Source of the DNA: Streptomyces sp. P3
Lineage (GTDB): Bacteria > Actinomycetota > Actinomycetes > Streptomycetales > Streptomycetaceae
Length of the DNA stretch: 64,000 nucleotides
NCBI RefSeq assembly: GCF_003032475.1
Contig: NZ_CP028369.1
Span: forward strand, 9,672,001 to 9,736,000
Direction of reading: 5' to 3'
How positions within the stretch are numbered: the stretch's first letter is position 1; each line of letters starts with the position of its first letter. A model generated the notes under the pieces. That model did not search any database, was not told the DNA's origin, and saw nothing but the letters and a program-made list of their open reading frames with translations. Below are positions 18,085 through 26,381 of the stretch, piece by piece. The position numbers were made by a program, and so were the translations under genes.

Positions 18085-19014
18085 GTGCCGTGTTCCTCGT
18101 TCCGCAGGTAGGGGTGCCCGGATTCATGGGGCGTCGGGCGTCAGGTTAGTGCGGTGGACGGCCCGGGACGCCTGGTCGGGCAGTGTCGGCAGTTGCCGGT
18201 GTCGACGCGCCCGGCGCGTCGGTGGTCTGCCGCTCGACGCCGGCGATCGCCGCGTCGGCCGCACGCGTCGCCTTTCGTCCGGTGTCGCCGGTTCCGCACG
18301 GCGCGACGCCCGGGTCGCGCGGTTCCGGGCGGCCGACCCGACGGGTTCCTCGTCGTTCTGCGTCACCCGGTGAGGGTGCGGCACCTCCCTGCTGTCAAGC
18401 ATGTGACACGGACAGGCGTGTGACACGGAATCGACGCTCGACGGCGGTGCCCCGGTGCCGTGCCCCGGTGTCGTCGCCGCGTCCTGGAACTGCGGTGCGG
18501 TCGCGCGCCGGGTCCACGGGGGCGGGTGGCTGGGCGGAACTCTTCCGGATGTGACCCGCCCAGAAGAGCGGGTAAGGGTGACCAAGAAAATCTATGCTGG
18601 CGACAGTAGACATGGGTCGGCCGCTGGGTTACTGTTTCTGACGTACTCAAGAAGTCGAGAGAGTGCGGCAGACACGAACTGCCGTACATGCGGTCCAGGA
18701 AGACGCGGCCCGCCGGGTCGCGAGCAGTACCCGCGGTATCCAGCAGTAGCAGTACCACCGTGTAGTCGAAAGTAAGGAGCAGACGCCATCAGGATCGCCC
18801 GGGCGCGGAGGAAGTCCGCCCGGGTACCGCAGGCCCCGGATTGGAAGGTGGTCCCCGGTCACGCAGCAGCGATCCCCGCAGCCCCGCCCCTCCGGGCGGA
18901 CCCTGCGGAACAAGGCGCCGGCGCAGTCGGTCGGCAGATGGTGTTGACAGCTCGGGGCCCGGGTGCCGGTAAGGCACCCGGGCCCCCCGACGCGTCCCCC
19001 GGAAGAAGAGGTCT
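18085..19014 (+). promoter_or_regulatory. Long gene-free region with structured leader upstream of a MerR-like gene
   Basis: 930 bp without a convincing gene. The part from about 18580 to 18990 is less G+C-rich than its surroundings and rich in dyads. CGGCAG/CTGCCG (18666-18684) forms a small hairpin. CCCGGGCG..CCGCCCGGG (18798-18824) forms a bulged hairpin. A perfect 14-bp stem lies at 18954-18986. A short frame from a GTG at 18578 to a TAA at 18775 contains a TTA codon and is followed by GGAG, but its composition is unlike a Streptomyces gene. A structured 5' leader or small RNA is the preferred reading. Confidence 0.5.
18954..18986 (+). promoter_or_regulatory. Perfect 14-bp hairpin just before the MerR-like gene
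   Basis: GGGGCCCGGGTGCC, loop GGTAA, then the exact complement, ending 28 bp before the start codon at 19015. A TTGACA sequence (18944-18949) precedes it. It could be an attenuator hairpin in the leader RNA, or an operator dyad overlapping a promoter. There is no U-tract, so simple intrinsic termination is less likely. Confidence 0.55.
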
Positions 19015-19356
19015 ATGCCCCCACGCAGTACCCGCCCCCCAGCCCCTCTGGACGACGACGACTACCCCGCCTACACCATGGGCAGGGCGGCCGAGATGCT
19101 CGGCGCCACCCCCGCGTTCCTGCGCGCCCTAGGCGAACACCGCCTGATCACCCCCCTGCGCTCCGAAGGCGGTCACCGCCGCTACTCCCGCTACCAACTG
19201 CGTATCGCGGCGCGTGCCCGCGAACTCGTCGACCAGGGCACCCCCGTCGAGGCCGCCTGCCGCATCGTCATCCTCGAGGACCAACTCGAGGAAGCGCAGC
19301 GCATGAACGAGGAACTGCGCAACCAGCGCGGCGCGGCGCAGAAGTCCACCGCCTGA
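19015..19356 (+). CDS. MerR-like helix-turn-helix regulator
   Basis: 113 residues from an ATG at 19015, with AAGAAGAGG upstream. Residues about 20-75 hold a MerR-type winged helix: YTMGRAAEMLGATPAFLRAL, then LITPLRSEGGHRRYSRYQL. A helical tail (VILEDQLEEAQRMNEELRNQ) would serve dimerisation. There is no ligand-binding domain. The group recurs in several copies per genome in Streptomyces as I recall. It lies behind an unusually long and structured leader, so post-transcriptional or autogenous control is plausible. Confidence 0.87.
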   Translation: MPPRSTRPPAPLDDDDYPAYTMGRAAEMLGATPAFLRALGEHRLITPLRSEGGHRRYSRYQLRIAARARELVDQGTPVEAACRIVILEDQLEEAQRMNEELRNQRGAAQKSTA

Positions 19357-19614
19357 CCAGGGCGCCGCCCGCGACCGCAACCGGTGTCACAGCAGGGCGA
19401 CGCCCACCACGGTCGCGGCCACTCCCGCGACGAACAGCGTGACGATCACGCCGACGGCCCGGCCCTCTCGTCGGAGCGGCGCTCGGCCGCGGGACCGCAG
19501 GTGTACACGGCCAGGCCGGACGGCGAGCTCACGGCCCTGAGCTGCATCGTCGTGTGATCCGCCGCGAGCCACCGGACCCGCGGAGGACTGCGGCGACAGG
19601 CGTCCGTGGCGCAC

Positions 19615-20469
19615 TCAGGCCGGCCGGGGCGGTGGCGTCATGGCCCAGCGGATGGTGCGGGTCAGGACCTGCCCGGCCGGACGCACGGCGAACTGCTCGA
19701 CGACCGGGACGCGGGGCAGCGACAGCATGCCGCGGGCCCAGTCCGGCAGCAGCGCGACGGCATTCGCTGCCAGTCCGCCGTAGAGCGGCCGGACCGCGAG
19801 CGGCAGGGGAGGCCGGAACAGCAGGAAGCGGGCGGCGGCCAGGGCCTCGGGCGTCGCGGTGAGCTCCCGCCGGTAGAAGGCCAGGCGCTCGGACAGCGCG
19901 CGGCGGTCGCGAGGCGGGTCGCTCACCCCGAGCGCCTCGGCGATGCGCGCGGTGTCGGCGACGTACGCGTCGTAGCCGGCCGGGTCCAGCGGAGCGGCGC
20001 CGTAGCGTTCGTGGGCGCGCAGGAAACTGTCCGTCTCGGCGGCGTGCACCCAGCCGAGCAGATGCGGGTCGGCCGCGTGGTACGGCACGCCGCCGGCTGT
20101 CGTCCCGCGGATCCGCTCGTGGATGCCGCGGACGTGGTCGACCGCCCGCTGGGCGTCCACGGCGGTGCCGTACGTCGTCACGGCGAGGAAGGTGCTGGTG
20201 CGCTGGAGCCGGCCCCACGGGTCGCCGCGGTAACCGGAGTGCCCGGCCACCGCCGCCATGGCGAGGGGATGCAGGGACTGCAGCAGCAGCGCGCTCAGTC
20301 CGCCGATGAACATCGATGCGTCGCCGTGGACGGTGCGGATCGGGTGCTCCGGCGCGAACCAGCGCGGTCCGGGGGTGTCGTGGATGCGGGCGCGCGTCGT
20401 CGGCCCGTCGGGGCCGGCGACCCGGCGGAACAGGGCCTGCCCGAGGTGTTCACGGACGGTGGTCAGCAC
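19615..20469 (-). CDS. MpaB-type oxygenase (DUF2236)
   Basis: 284 residues, ATG start at 20469. The DUF2236 pattern is clear: HPIRTVHGDASMFIGGLSAL, LLQSLHPLAMAAVAGHSGY, GDPWGRLQRTSTFL and LGWVHAAETDSFLRAH. Relatives include latex-clearing-like heme oxygenases and MpaB, and the conserved His residues may bind heme. It has no signal peptide. It is a single gene, followed by a 173-bp gap to the DUF2235 gene transcribed the same way upstream. The substrate is unknown. Confidence 0.85.
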   Translation of the reverse strand: MLTTVREHLGQALFRRVAGPDGPTTRARIHDTPGPRWFAPEHPIRTVHGDASMFIGGLSALLLQSLHPLAMAAVAGHSGYRGDPWGRLQRTSTFLAVTTYGTAVDAQRAVDHVRGIHERIRGTTAGGVPYHAADPHLLGWVHAAETDSFLRAHERYGAAPLDPAGYDAYVADTARIAEALGVSDPPRDRRALSERLAFYRRELTATPEALAAARFLLFRPPLPLAVRPLYGGLAANAVALLPDWARGMLSLPRVPVVEQFAVRPAGQVLTRTIRWAMTPPPRPA

Positions 20470-20642
20470 GGTCGGCCTCCCCTCTCCTGCCGTCCAGTGT
20501 CCGCGACACGCGCCCGAACGCGGAAACGGCAGGAGAGGGCACCCGACCGGCGGGCGCTCACGGCGGCCTACGTGCGACGACCGGGCACACTCCGCGCACC
20601 GTCGAGCCTCGACGTGAGGGGGGTGATCCGTAAGGCCGATGA

Positions 20643-21767
20643 CTAGTCCGCGCCCAGGATCTTCTCGACCTGCGGGTCCCGGCCCTCGAGGTAGTCGGTG
20701 AGCTTCCTCGGCCGGTAGACCGGGTCGGCGTCATGGCGGCGCAGCACGGTGTCCGAGACGAACTCGCGTCCGTCGACGGCCTCGCCGATGGGGCGCGGGA
20801 CCGGCGGGACCCACCGGTACAGGCCCGTCCGTGAGTCGTGCAGGGTGCCCATCGCGTCGGGCTCCACCCTGATGTCCGTGGCGTCGTCGGACGGTGTCGC
20901 GCCCGGCTCCGGCCTCCTGAACGCCGTGTCCTCGAACTTCAGGCCGCAGCGCGTCGCCTCGCCGACCATCCAGAGCAGGGGGATGTCGGACAGCGCCGAC
21001 TCCGGATAACCGCCGCCGATGTCGCAGTGCACTCCCGTGAACCACACCTGCTTGAGTTCCTGGGGGTTGCCGCCGCGCCGACGCAGTGCCTCCTCGCCGT
21101 CCGTGACGGTCTGCTGGTGCCACAGTGTGGGAGGGAACGGCGAGCGCTGTTCGTCGACGGCGAGCGCATGGAACGCGCTCCGCACCCAGCTGCTCAACGT
21201 GGTGTCGTGGAACGCCCAGCGGCGGTTGAACAGGTTCGCGCCCGCCGCGAGCCGACGCGATGCGGGCATCGGGATGCCCAGGGCCCCGACGGTGTCCCAC
21301 ACACCGATGAAACGGATGCCGGTCTCGTGCGCGTAGGAGCGCCTGAACAGCGTGGACGCCGTGCCCGTCGGCTTCTCCGTCCGGTTGCGGTAGAGGGTCC
21401 AGGCCTCGCCGACCCGATCTCCGTACTCCCGGCGCAGGATGCCGGAGTTGCGCACCAGACCGGCCAGACTGCGGGCGGTGAACGCACCCCGGCTGAACCC
21501 GAAGAAGTACAGCTGGTCCTCCGGCTCGTAGTTGTCGACCAGGAAGCGGTAGGCGTCGACGATGTTGCGGGAGAGCCCCACGCCGAACGCGCCGCCGCGC
21601 AACCGCTCCCGTCGGTTCGTACCGACACCGCTGTGGTAGTAGACGCGTTGCGTCATGTCCCCGTCCCGCGGACGGACGGACAGGGCGACCTTGGTGACGT
21701 TCGTCTTGCTGGGCTGGTCGGCGAAGTTCCATGTGCCGTCACAGCAGACGATCAGACGCTTGGCCAT
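20643..21767 (-). CDS. DUF2235 alpha/beta-hydrolase (Tle1-like)
   Basis: 374 residues from an ATG at 21767, with a good AGGAGG site. It starts with RLIVCCDGTWN and has YYHSGVGTN, FFGFSRGAFTARSLAGL (nucleophile elbow GFSRG), IRFIGVWDTVGALG and VWFTGVHCDIGGGYPES. These are the Ser, Asp and His regions of the DUF2235 family. In Gram-negative bacteria the family includes type VI secretion phospholipase effectors, but no secretion genes are present here and the actinobacterial role is unknown. No signal peptide, so cytoplasmic. Confidence 0.9.
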   Translation of the reverse strand: MAKRLIVCCDGTWNFADQPSKTNVTKVALSVRPRDGDMTQRVYYHSGVGTNRRERLRGGAFGVGLSRNIVDAYRFLVDNYEPEDQLYFFGFSRGAFTARSLAGLVRNSGILRREYGDRVGEAWTLYRNRTEKPTGTASTLFRRSYAHETGIRFIGVWDTVGALGIPMPASRRLAAGANLFNRRWAFHDTTLSSWVRSAFHALAVDEQRSPFPPTLWHQQTVTDGEEALRRRGGNPQELKQVWFTGVHCDIGGGYPESALSDIPLLWMVGEATRCGLKFEDTAFRRPEPGATPSDDATDIRVEPDAMGTLHDSRTGLYRWVPPVPRPIGEAVDGREFVSDTVLRRHDADPVYRPRKLTDYLEGRDPQVEKILGAD

Positions 21768-22093
21768 GTGATCCCTCCTGGAGGCGAGCGTCCGGGCCGC
21801 ACATCATGCGCGAGCATGGCCGCGCCGCCCGCCCGGGGCGCGAGGCGTCTCGATGCCGTGGCCCTTGCTTCCCGGGTGCGTACTCCCCGACGCCGCAGCA
21901 GAGATGGGGGCCTCGTGCCCCGCTCCTTTCATGGTGGCACCGTCGTACCGGGACTGCCACTCACCGCGGCTGACGAAGTGCCTGGTCGAAGAGGGTGTCC
22001 GAGGACGCCGGGTGAGCTGGGGGCGTGGCGGCGACGGCTCGGTGCCGCGCGAAGCCCGGCGCTCCGGGCCCACCGCTCGGGTAAGGTCGGTCG
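21768..22093. other. Gene-free divergent region
   Basis: 326 bp between the DUF2235 gene (minus) and the acetyltransferase gene (plus). I see no convincing reading frame, strong dyad or repeat; promoters for both genes should lie here. Confidence 0.5.
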
Positions 22094-22585
22094 GTGCCCG
22101 AGTTGACACGGCTGCACGCCGACCACGCCCCGGCGGTCCTGGCCTTCGAGCTGGCGAACCGCGCCTACTTCGCCGCCTCGATCCCCGACCGCGGCGACGC
22201 GTTCTTCGACGAGTACGCCGACCGGCACAGGGCCCTGCTGGCCGAGCAGGAGGCGGGCGGCTGCGCCTTCTACCTGCTCGTCGCGGACGACGGCTCGGTC
22301 GTCGGCCGGTTCAACCTGTACGACTTCGAGGACGGCTCCGCGCAACTCGGCTACCGGGTCGCCCAGAAGGCCGCGGGCCGGGGCGTGGCGACCGCCACCG
22401 TGCGGGAGTTGTGCCGGCTGGCGATCGCCCGTCACGGGCTGCGCACCCTGCGCGCGGCCACCACCGAAGACAACGCGGCATCGCGGAAGGTGCTGGCGAA
22501 GGCAGGGTTCGTCGCAGTGGGCCCGGCCGACCTCGACGGCAAGCCGGGGATCTGGCACGAGCGCGATCTGGTTGCCCGCCCGTAA
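22094..22585 (+). CDS. GNAT-family N-acetyltransferase (RimJ-like)
   Basis: 163 residues, GTG start at 22094. The acetyl-CoA binding motif A is LGYRVAQKAAGRGVATATV near residues 76-94 (Q/R-x-x-G-x-A), and motif B includes AATTEDNAASRKVLAKAGF. The pattern TRLHADHAPAVLAFELANR at the start matches RimJ/RimL-type enzymes acting on amino groups of small molecules or proteins. The acceptor is unknown. A strong GC-rich hairpin begins one base after the stop codon. Confidence 0.88.
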   Translation: MPELTRLHADHAPAVLAFELANRAYFAASIPDRGDAFFDEYADRHRALLAEQEAGGCAFYLLVADDGSVVGRFNLYDFEDGSAQLGYRVAQKAAGRGVATATVRELCRLAIARHGLRTLRAATTEDNAASRKVLAKAGFVAVGPADLDGKPGIWHERDLVARP

Positions 22586-22618
22586 CCGCGGGCCCGCACA
22601 CGAGCGCGGGGCCCGCGG
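22586..22618 (+). terminator. GC-rich hairpin terminator
   Basis: CCGCGGGCCC and its exact complement, 13 bp apart, starting immediately after the TAA of the acetyltransferase gene. There is no U-tract, as is common in Streptomyces. Confidence 0.6.
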
Positions 22619-22721
22619 CTTCGAAGGCCGACGCGGCCGTCTGAGTCGCGACTGTTGAAGACGGCCGTCGGGGGTAGTCGGATCCGGCAAGGTTCCCCCG
22701 TACGAAAGTGAAACCCGTTCC

Positions 22722-23213
22722 ATGGCCGAGACACGAGACGTCGTCGAACTCATTCTCCGGGACCACAGAAGAATGGAAGACCTCTTTCGTCTGATGCGCA
22801 GCGTCGAAGCCGACCGGGCGGCCGCGCTGCGGGAGTTCGCCGACCTGCTGATCGCCCACGCGCTGGCCGAAGAGGCGGAGGTGTACCCCGCGCTCAAGCG
22901 CTACAAGAAGATCGACGACGAAGAGGTGGAGCACGGCGAGGAGGAGCACGAGGAGGGCAACAAGGCGCTCCTCGAACTCCTGGAAGTCGCCGAAGTCGGC
23001 TCCGAGGAGTGGGACGAGAAGCTCGAAGAGCTCGTGCAGGCCGTCACCCACCACGCCGACGAGGAGGAGCGCACGATCCTCAACGGGGCGCGCGAGAACG
23101 CCGCCATGGAACGCCGCGAGGAGCTCGGCGAGGCGTTCCTGGAGGAGCGGCAGCGGCAGCTCGAGGCGGGCTGCGGCGATGTGGAGAACGTACGCCGTAT
23201 CGCCCACTCCTGA
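22722..23213 (+). CDS. Hemerythrin-like HHE-domain protein
   Basis: 163 residues from an ATG at 22722. The hemerythrin ligand pattern is visible: ILRDHRRMEDLF, LIAHALAEEAEVYPAL, HGEEEHEEGNKALL and VTHHADEEERTIL, providing the His and Glu residues of a di-iron site in a four-helix bundle. The protein is very acidic and cytoplasmic. Such proteins are linked to oxygen or iron sensing and oxidative-stress tolerance. It is a single gene whose stop codon begins an 8-bp tandem repeat. Confidence 0.9.
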   Translation: MAETRDVVELILRDHRRMEDLFRLMRSVEADRAAALREFADLLIAHALAEEAEVYPALKRYKKIDDEEVEHGEEEHEEGNKALLELLEVAEVGSEEWDEKLEELVQAVTHHADEEERTILNGARENAAMERREELGEAFLEERQRQLEAGCGDVENVRRIAHS

Positions 23214-23266
23214 CGGCCTGACGGCCTGACGGCCTGACGGCCTGACGGCATGACGGCATGACGGCG
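23211..23266 (+). repeat. 8-bp tandem repeat (TGACGGCC), seven units
   Basis: Four TGACGGCC, two TGACGGCA and one TGACGGCG, head to tail. The first unit contains the hemerythrin stop codon. The copy number may vary between strains. Confidence 0.9.
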
Positions 23267-23436
23267 GGGACGCGGGTCCGGGGGAGGCGCCGGATCCCGG
23301 GTCCCCGCGCGGGCGCGGGCGCGACGGCGAGGCTCCACGTATTTACGCGGCCCCCTTCAGGCGCGATCATGGGCTGACGTCCGACCGGTCGGGGCCGGCC
23401 GGGCGGTCTGCGACACCGACGGGGGAGGGCTTGCGT

Positions 23437-23964
23437 ATGACTCAGCAGCGAACCGATGGGGTGCCACCGGCCGGTCCGGCCGACGCCTATCTGGAGGCGC
23501 TCCGCGGACGGCTGGCGTCCGACGGATGCACGGTGACGGCGTCCACCTGGCGTGACTGCCCCGTGGTGATCGGCAGCCGGTCGGACCGCAGAGCGCGATG
23601 GTTCGGCACGAAGGTGGAACTGTTCGTCTTCGCCGCGGCGCTACCCGCGGTGGACGAAGCGACGATGGCCCAGTTCACCGGGTGGGCCATGGACTACGCG
23701 AAGAGTGTCCGCAGCGGTCTGGCCGGCGCCCGCAACGCGGCGATGGTCCTGCCCGCCCTGGTCAGCGGCGCCGTCCAGCCGGCCGCCCGGACCTGGGCCG
23801 CGGCGGACGCCCGGATCCTCGGGACATCCCTGATCGGCCGCCCCCTCACGGTGGAGACCTCGGGCTCCGGGGTCAGCAGGGTCACCATGTACCGGGGCAG
23901 GGTCGTGTACGGCGGGATGTTCAGCCGCCACGTCATGGACAAGGCGTCGCTGTACTTCACCTGA
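23437..23964 (+). CDS. Conserved actinobacterial protein of unknown function
   Basis: 175 residues from an ATG at 23437, chosen because GGGGGAGGG lies about 8 bases upstream; a TTG at 23431 is the alternative. It has an AYLEALRGRLASDGC start, SRSDRRARWFGTKVELFVFAA, FTGWAMDYAKSVRSGLAGAR, and a C-terminal TMYRGRVVYGGMFSRHVMDKA. I recall similar Streptomyces proteins with no experimental function. There is no signal peptide or clear membrane helix. It is a single gene. Confidence 0.75.
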   Translation: MTQQRTDGVPPAGPADAYLEALRGRLASDGCTVTASTWRDCPVVIGSRSDRRARWFGTKVELFVFAAALPAVDEATMAQFTGWAMDYAKSVRSGLAGARNAAMVLPALVSGAVQPAARTWAAADARILGTSLIGRPLTVETSGSGVSRVTMYRGRVVYGGMFSRHVMDKASLYFT

Positions 23965-24171
23965 GGTTCTCTGACTCCCGGTGGCGACCGGCTTCGACGA
24001 CCGTCGGCCGCGGCGGGGGCGCCCGACGTCATGCGGCGCTCCGGGGCCGCGGCCTCGTCCATGACCCCGGCCGTCTCCCCCGGGGGAAGAGCGGGTTCGG
24101 GGCCGACGGCCGACGGTCGAGAGCCGCAGCCGGCCGGGGGGAGACGCGGACCGGACGCCTCGCTCGCGGGG

Positions 24172-24933
24172 TCAGGCGTGGGACAGGGCGAAGGACACCA
24201 GGAAGCCGCTCACGGTGATCAGCCCGATGGCCAGGTGGGCGTCGTCGAAGGCCTCGGGAATCATCGTGTCCGCGACCATGGCGAGAATGGCGCCCGCCGC
24301 CACGGCCGTCACCGCTGCGATCACCGCGGGGGAGAAGGCTCCGACGACCGTGTAGCCGAGGACGGCCGACACGGTGCTCGCGGCGGCGATGGCTCCCCAG
24401 ACTCCGAAGACGTACGAGGCGGTCCGTCCGGCCTTCTTCATACCCGCCGAACTCGACAGCCCCTCCGGGACGTTGCTGATGAACACCGCTGCCACGGTCA
24501 CCAGGCTCACCGCGCCGCCGTCGAGGAGGCCGACACCGATGACCGCGGACTCCGGTACCCCGTCGAGCAGCGCACCCAACGCGAGTGCGGCCCCGGAACC
24601 GCCCTGCTCCGCCTCCGACGGCTGTGCCTGGGTCCGCTCACCGCCCGAGCGTTTGCGGTGCCGGGCGCCCCGGCGGGCCAGCCAGACGTTGCCCCCGGTG
24701 TAGGCCACGGCTCCGGCGAGTGTGCCCAGGGCGGTGGGGGCGAGCCCCGCCTCGTCGTAGGCCTCCCCGACCAGTTCGAAGGAGACCGCCGAGATCAGCA
24801 CTCCGGCGCCGAAGGCCATCACGGTCGCGATCACTTTCCGCGGTACCCGGAGTCCGTAGCCGAGCGCCGCACCCAGCAGCAGTGCCGAGCCGGCCACGAG
24901 TCCCCACAGTCCCGCCTGTACTGCATCCGTCAT
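24172..24933 (-). CDS. ZIP-family metal transporter
   Basis: 253 residues from an ATG at 24933. Seven or eight hydrophobic segments span the protein. There is an Arg/Lys/Ser-rich cytoplasmic loop at about 85-110, where ZIP proteins carry their variable loop. The metal-path helix has AVFISNVPEGLSSSAGM, matching the ZIP HNxPEG region with Ser in place of His, and GALLDGVPESAVIG is the preceding helix. It probably imports zinc or another divalent cation into the cytoplasm. No metalloregulator is adjacent. Confidence 0.85.
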   Translation of the reverse strand: MTDAVQAGLWGLVAGSALLLGAALGYGLRVPRKVIATVMAFGAGVLISAVSFELVGEAYDEAGLAPTALGTLAGAVAYTGGNVWLARRGARHRKRSGGERTQAQPSEAEQGGSGAALALGALLDGVPESAVIGVGLLDGGAVSLVTVAAVFISNVPEGLSSSAGMKKAGRTASYVFGVWGAIAAASTVSAVLGYTVVGAFSPAVIAAVTAVAAGAILAMVADTMIPEAFDDAHLAIGLITVSGFLVSFALSHA

Positions 24934-25194
24934 GCCATCGCTTCTACCCCGGGCCGAAGTGGACCAACAGCAGGCCCGCCCGCGGGCGCGGCCGTCCCTG
25001 GCGCGCGACCCCGGACGGGCCCGCGGCAGCCACCCCCGTCACCTGCTCGGGCACACGACGCGCCGCAACCGGCGCAATAGTCGGATAACCCCGGCGTCGG
25101 CGGGGTAGAACGGAGCCGGGTGCCTCCCGCTCACGGACAGGCCCCCGTACACGGACCAGCCGGGAACCCCGGCGAGAACTGAAGGACAAGCAGC

Positions 25195-25398
25195 ATGGCC
25201 AGCGGCACCGTGAAGTGGTTCAACTCTGAAAAGGGCTTCGGATTCATCGCCCAGGACGGCGGCGGACCGGATGTCTTCGCCCACTACTCCAACATCTCCG
25301 GCAACGGCTACCGGGAACTGGTGGAGGGAGAGCCGGTCACCTTCGACGTGACCCAGGGCCAGAAGGGACCTCAGGCCGAGAACATCGTCCGCGGCTGA
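25195..25398 (+). CDS. Cold-shock domain protein
   Basis: 67 residues, ATG start with GAAGGACAAGC upstream. It is a complete CspA-type OB fold with RNP1 KGFGFIAQ and RNP2 VFAHYS, opening with [15 protein letters not shown]. It binds single-stranded nucleic acid and acts as an RNA chaperone. It is a single gene, about 60 bp upstream of the initiator tRNA gene. Confidence 0.97.
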   Translation: MASGTVKWFNSEKGFGFIAQDGGGPDVFAHYSNISGNGYRELVEGEPVTFDVTQGQKGPQAENIVRG

Positions 25399-25457
25399 CA
25401 CCGCCGCACGGCTCCGCGCCACCCCGCCGACGCCACCGTGTAGAGTGGCATCACCGA

Positions 25458-25531
25458 CGCGGGGTGGAGCAGCTCGGTAGCTCGCTGGGCTCATAACCCA
25501 GAGGTCGCAGGTTCAAATCCTGTCCCCGCTA
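25458..25531 (+). tRNA. Initiator tRNA-Met (anticodon CAT)
   Basis: 74 bases giving a full cloverleaf. The anticodon CAT is at 25492-25494, and the T-loop is GGTTCAAATCC. The anticodon stem has the three consecutive G:C pairs (25487-25489 with 25497-25499) that mark initiator tRNA, and C1 faces U72 unpaired. The 3' CCA is not encoded. Confidence 0.96.
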
Positions 25532-25537
25532 CGAGAA

Positions 25538-25568
25538 GAAGGGGTCCGGCACACCGCCGGGCCCCTTC
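25538..25568 (+). terminator. tRNA-Met terminator hairpin
   Basis: A 13-bp stem, GAAGGGGTCCGGC with its complement containing one G.T wobble, and a 5-base loop, 6 bp after the tRNA. Confidence 0.75.
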
Positions 25569-25767
25569 GCCTGTGTGTCGTGGGTCCGCGGAATCCGGGA
25601 AGGGTTCTGTCCGGACGTTCACGACGCGCCCTCGCCGGCTCGAGGTGCACGACGGTGGCGCAGCCGGAACGGCGGGCCGGGGGAGCGGGGCCGGGTATGC
25701 CGACGGCTCCCACCCCGCGAGCAGGGGGGAGCCGTTCATACGCACGGGCGCGTACGTCATCGGCAGG

Positions 25768-26046
25768 TCATGCGTGGCGGTGCGAGTGCCGGTTGCCGGT
25801 CACGAGGCGGTAGAGGGCGAGCAGGATGAAGGAGCCGACGATCGCGGCGATCCAGGTGGAGAGGTCGAAGAACCCGTCGATGGAGTCGACGCCGAAGAGC
25901 ACCTTTCCGAGCCAGCCGCCCAGCAGACCGCCGGCGACGCCGATGAGCATGGTGACGATGATGCCGCCGGGGTCCTTGCCCGGCATCAAGGCCTTGGCGA
26001 TGGCGCCGGCGAGCAGGCCGATGACAATCCACGCGATGATGCCCAT
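25768..26046 (-). CDS. GlsB/YeaQ/YmgE-family stress membrane protein
   Basis: 92 residues from an ATG at 26046. Three hydrophobic segments are separated by Gly-rich turns: MGIIAWIVIGLLAGAIAKAL, IIVTMLIGVAGGLLGGWLG, and TWIAAIVGSFILLALYRLV. This is the standard pattern of the transglycosylase-associated/GlsB family, small inner-membrane proteins induced by stress. It has a His-rich C-terminal tail. No operon partners. Confidence 0.93.
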   Translation of the reverse strand: MGIIAWIVIGLLAGAIAKALMPGKDPGGIIVTMLIGVAGGLLGGWLGKVLFGVDSIDGFFDLSTWIAAIVGSFILLALYRLVTGNRHSHRHA

Positions 26047-26150
26047 GATGTGTCTCCGCTTCCTCGTATAAGGACAGTGTTAGCTTCTCGTGTGCACCGT
26101 CCGTGCCCGAACAAACGTCTCTGTGCAGATTCCTTGGGGACAACTTCACT

Positions 26151-26182
26151 CGCCCTCTCGCCCTCTCGCCCTCTCGCCCTCT
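26151..26182 (+). repeat. 8-bp tandem repeat (CGCCCTCT), four units
   Basis: Four head-to-tail units within the 335-bp gap between the GlsB gene and the AI-2E-type permease gene. Nothing else was seen in that gap. Confidence 0.85.
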
Positions 26183-26381
26183 CGGCATCCGTCGGCCGAT
26201 CGGCTGCGGCGCGGCGAGCCTCGTCCGCACGAGCGGCCGTCCGTGCGGGATCGGTGAAACGGCGGCCCTCGGACGGGCCGCCGCCCCGCACCGCTTCACC
26301 GCGCGTAAAGAGGCCCGGCCATGCATCCGTTCGACTTCCCGTCGCCCCGACACCTCGCCGACCGGGCTCCGTGCCCCGGCC

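Noticed and set aside
18578..18775. Small gene of 65 codons from GTG with a TTA codon
   Set aside because: Third-position composition is unlike neighbouring genes and the sequence overlaps hairpins. Kept only as part of the leader description.
18805..18820. GGAGGAAGTCC-like sequence reminiscent of the RNase P RNA core
   Set aside because: The remaining conserved blocks of RNase P RNA (for example the ACAGAA region) are not found at a suitable distance.
19387..19614. 75-codon minus-strand frame ending in a hydrophobic segment
   Set aside because: The last 22 residues could be a membrane helix, but the N-terminal part has no coding character and no good ribosome site. The evidence is too weak for a gene call.
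20643..21767. Type VI secretion phospholipase effector
   Set aside because: The DUF2235 fold is shared with such effectors, but no secretion or immunity genes are present, so only the family is claimed.
25458..25531. tRNA gene as an integration site for a mobile island
   Set aside because: No integrase gene and no repeated tRNA 3' end were seen in the following DNA.
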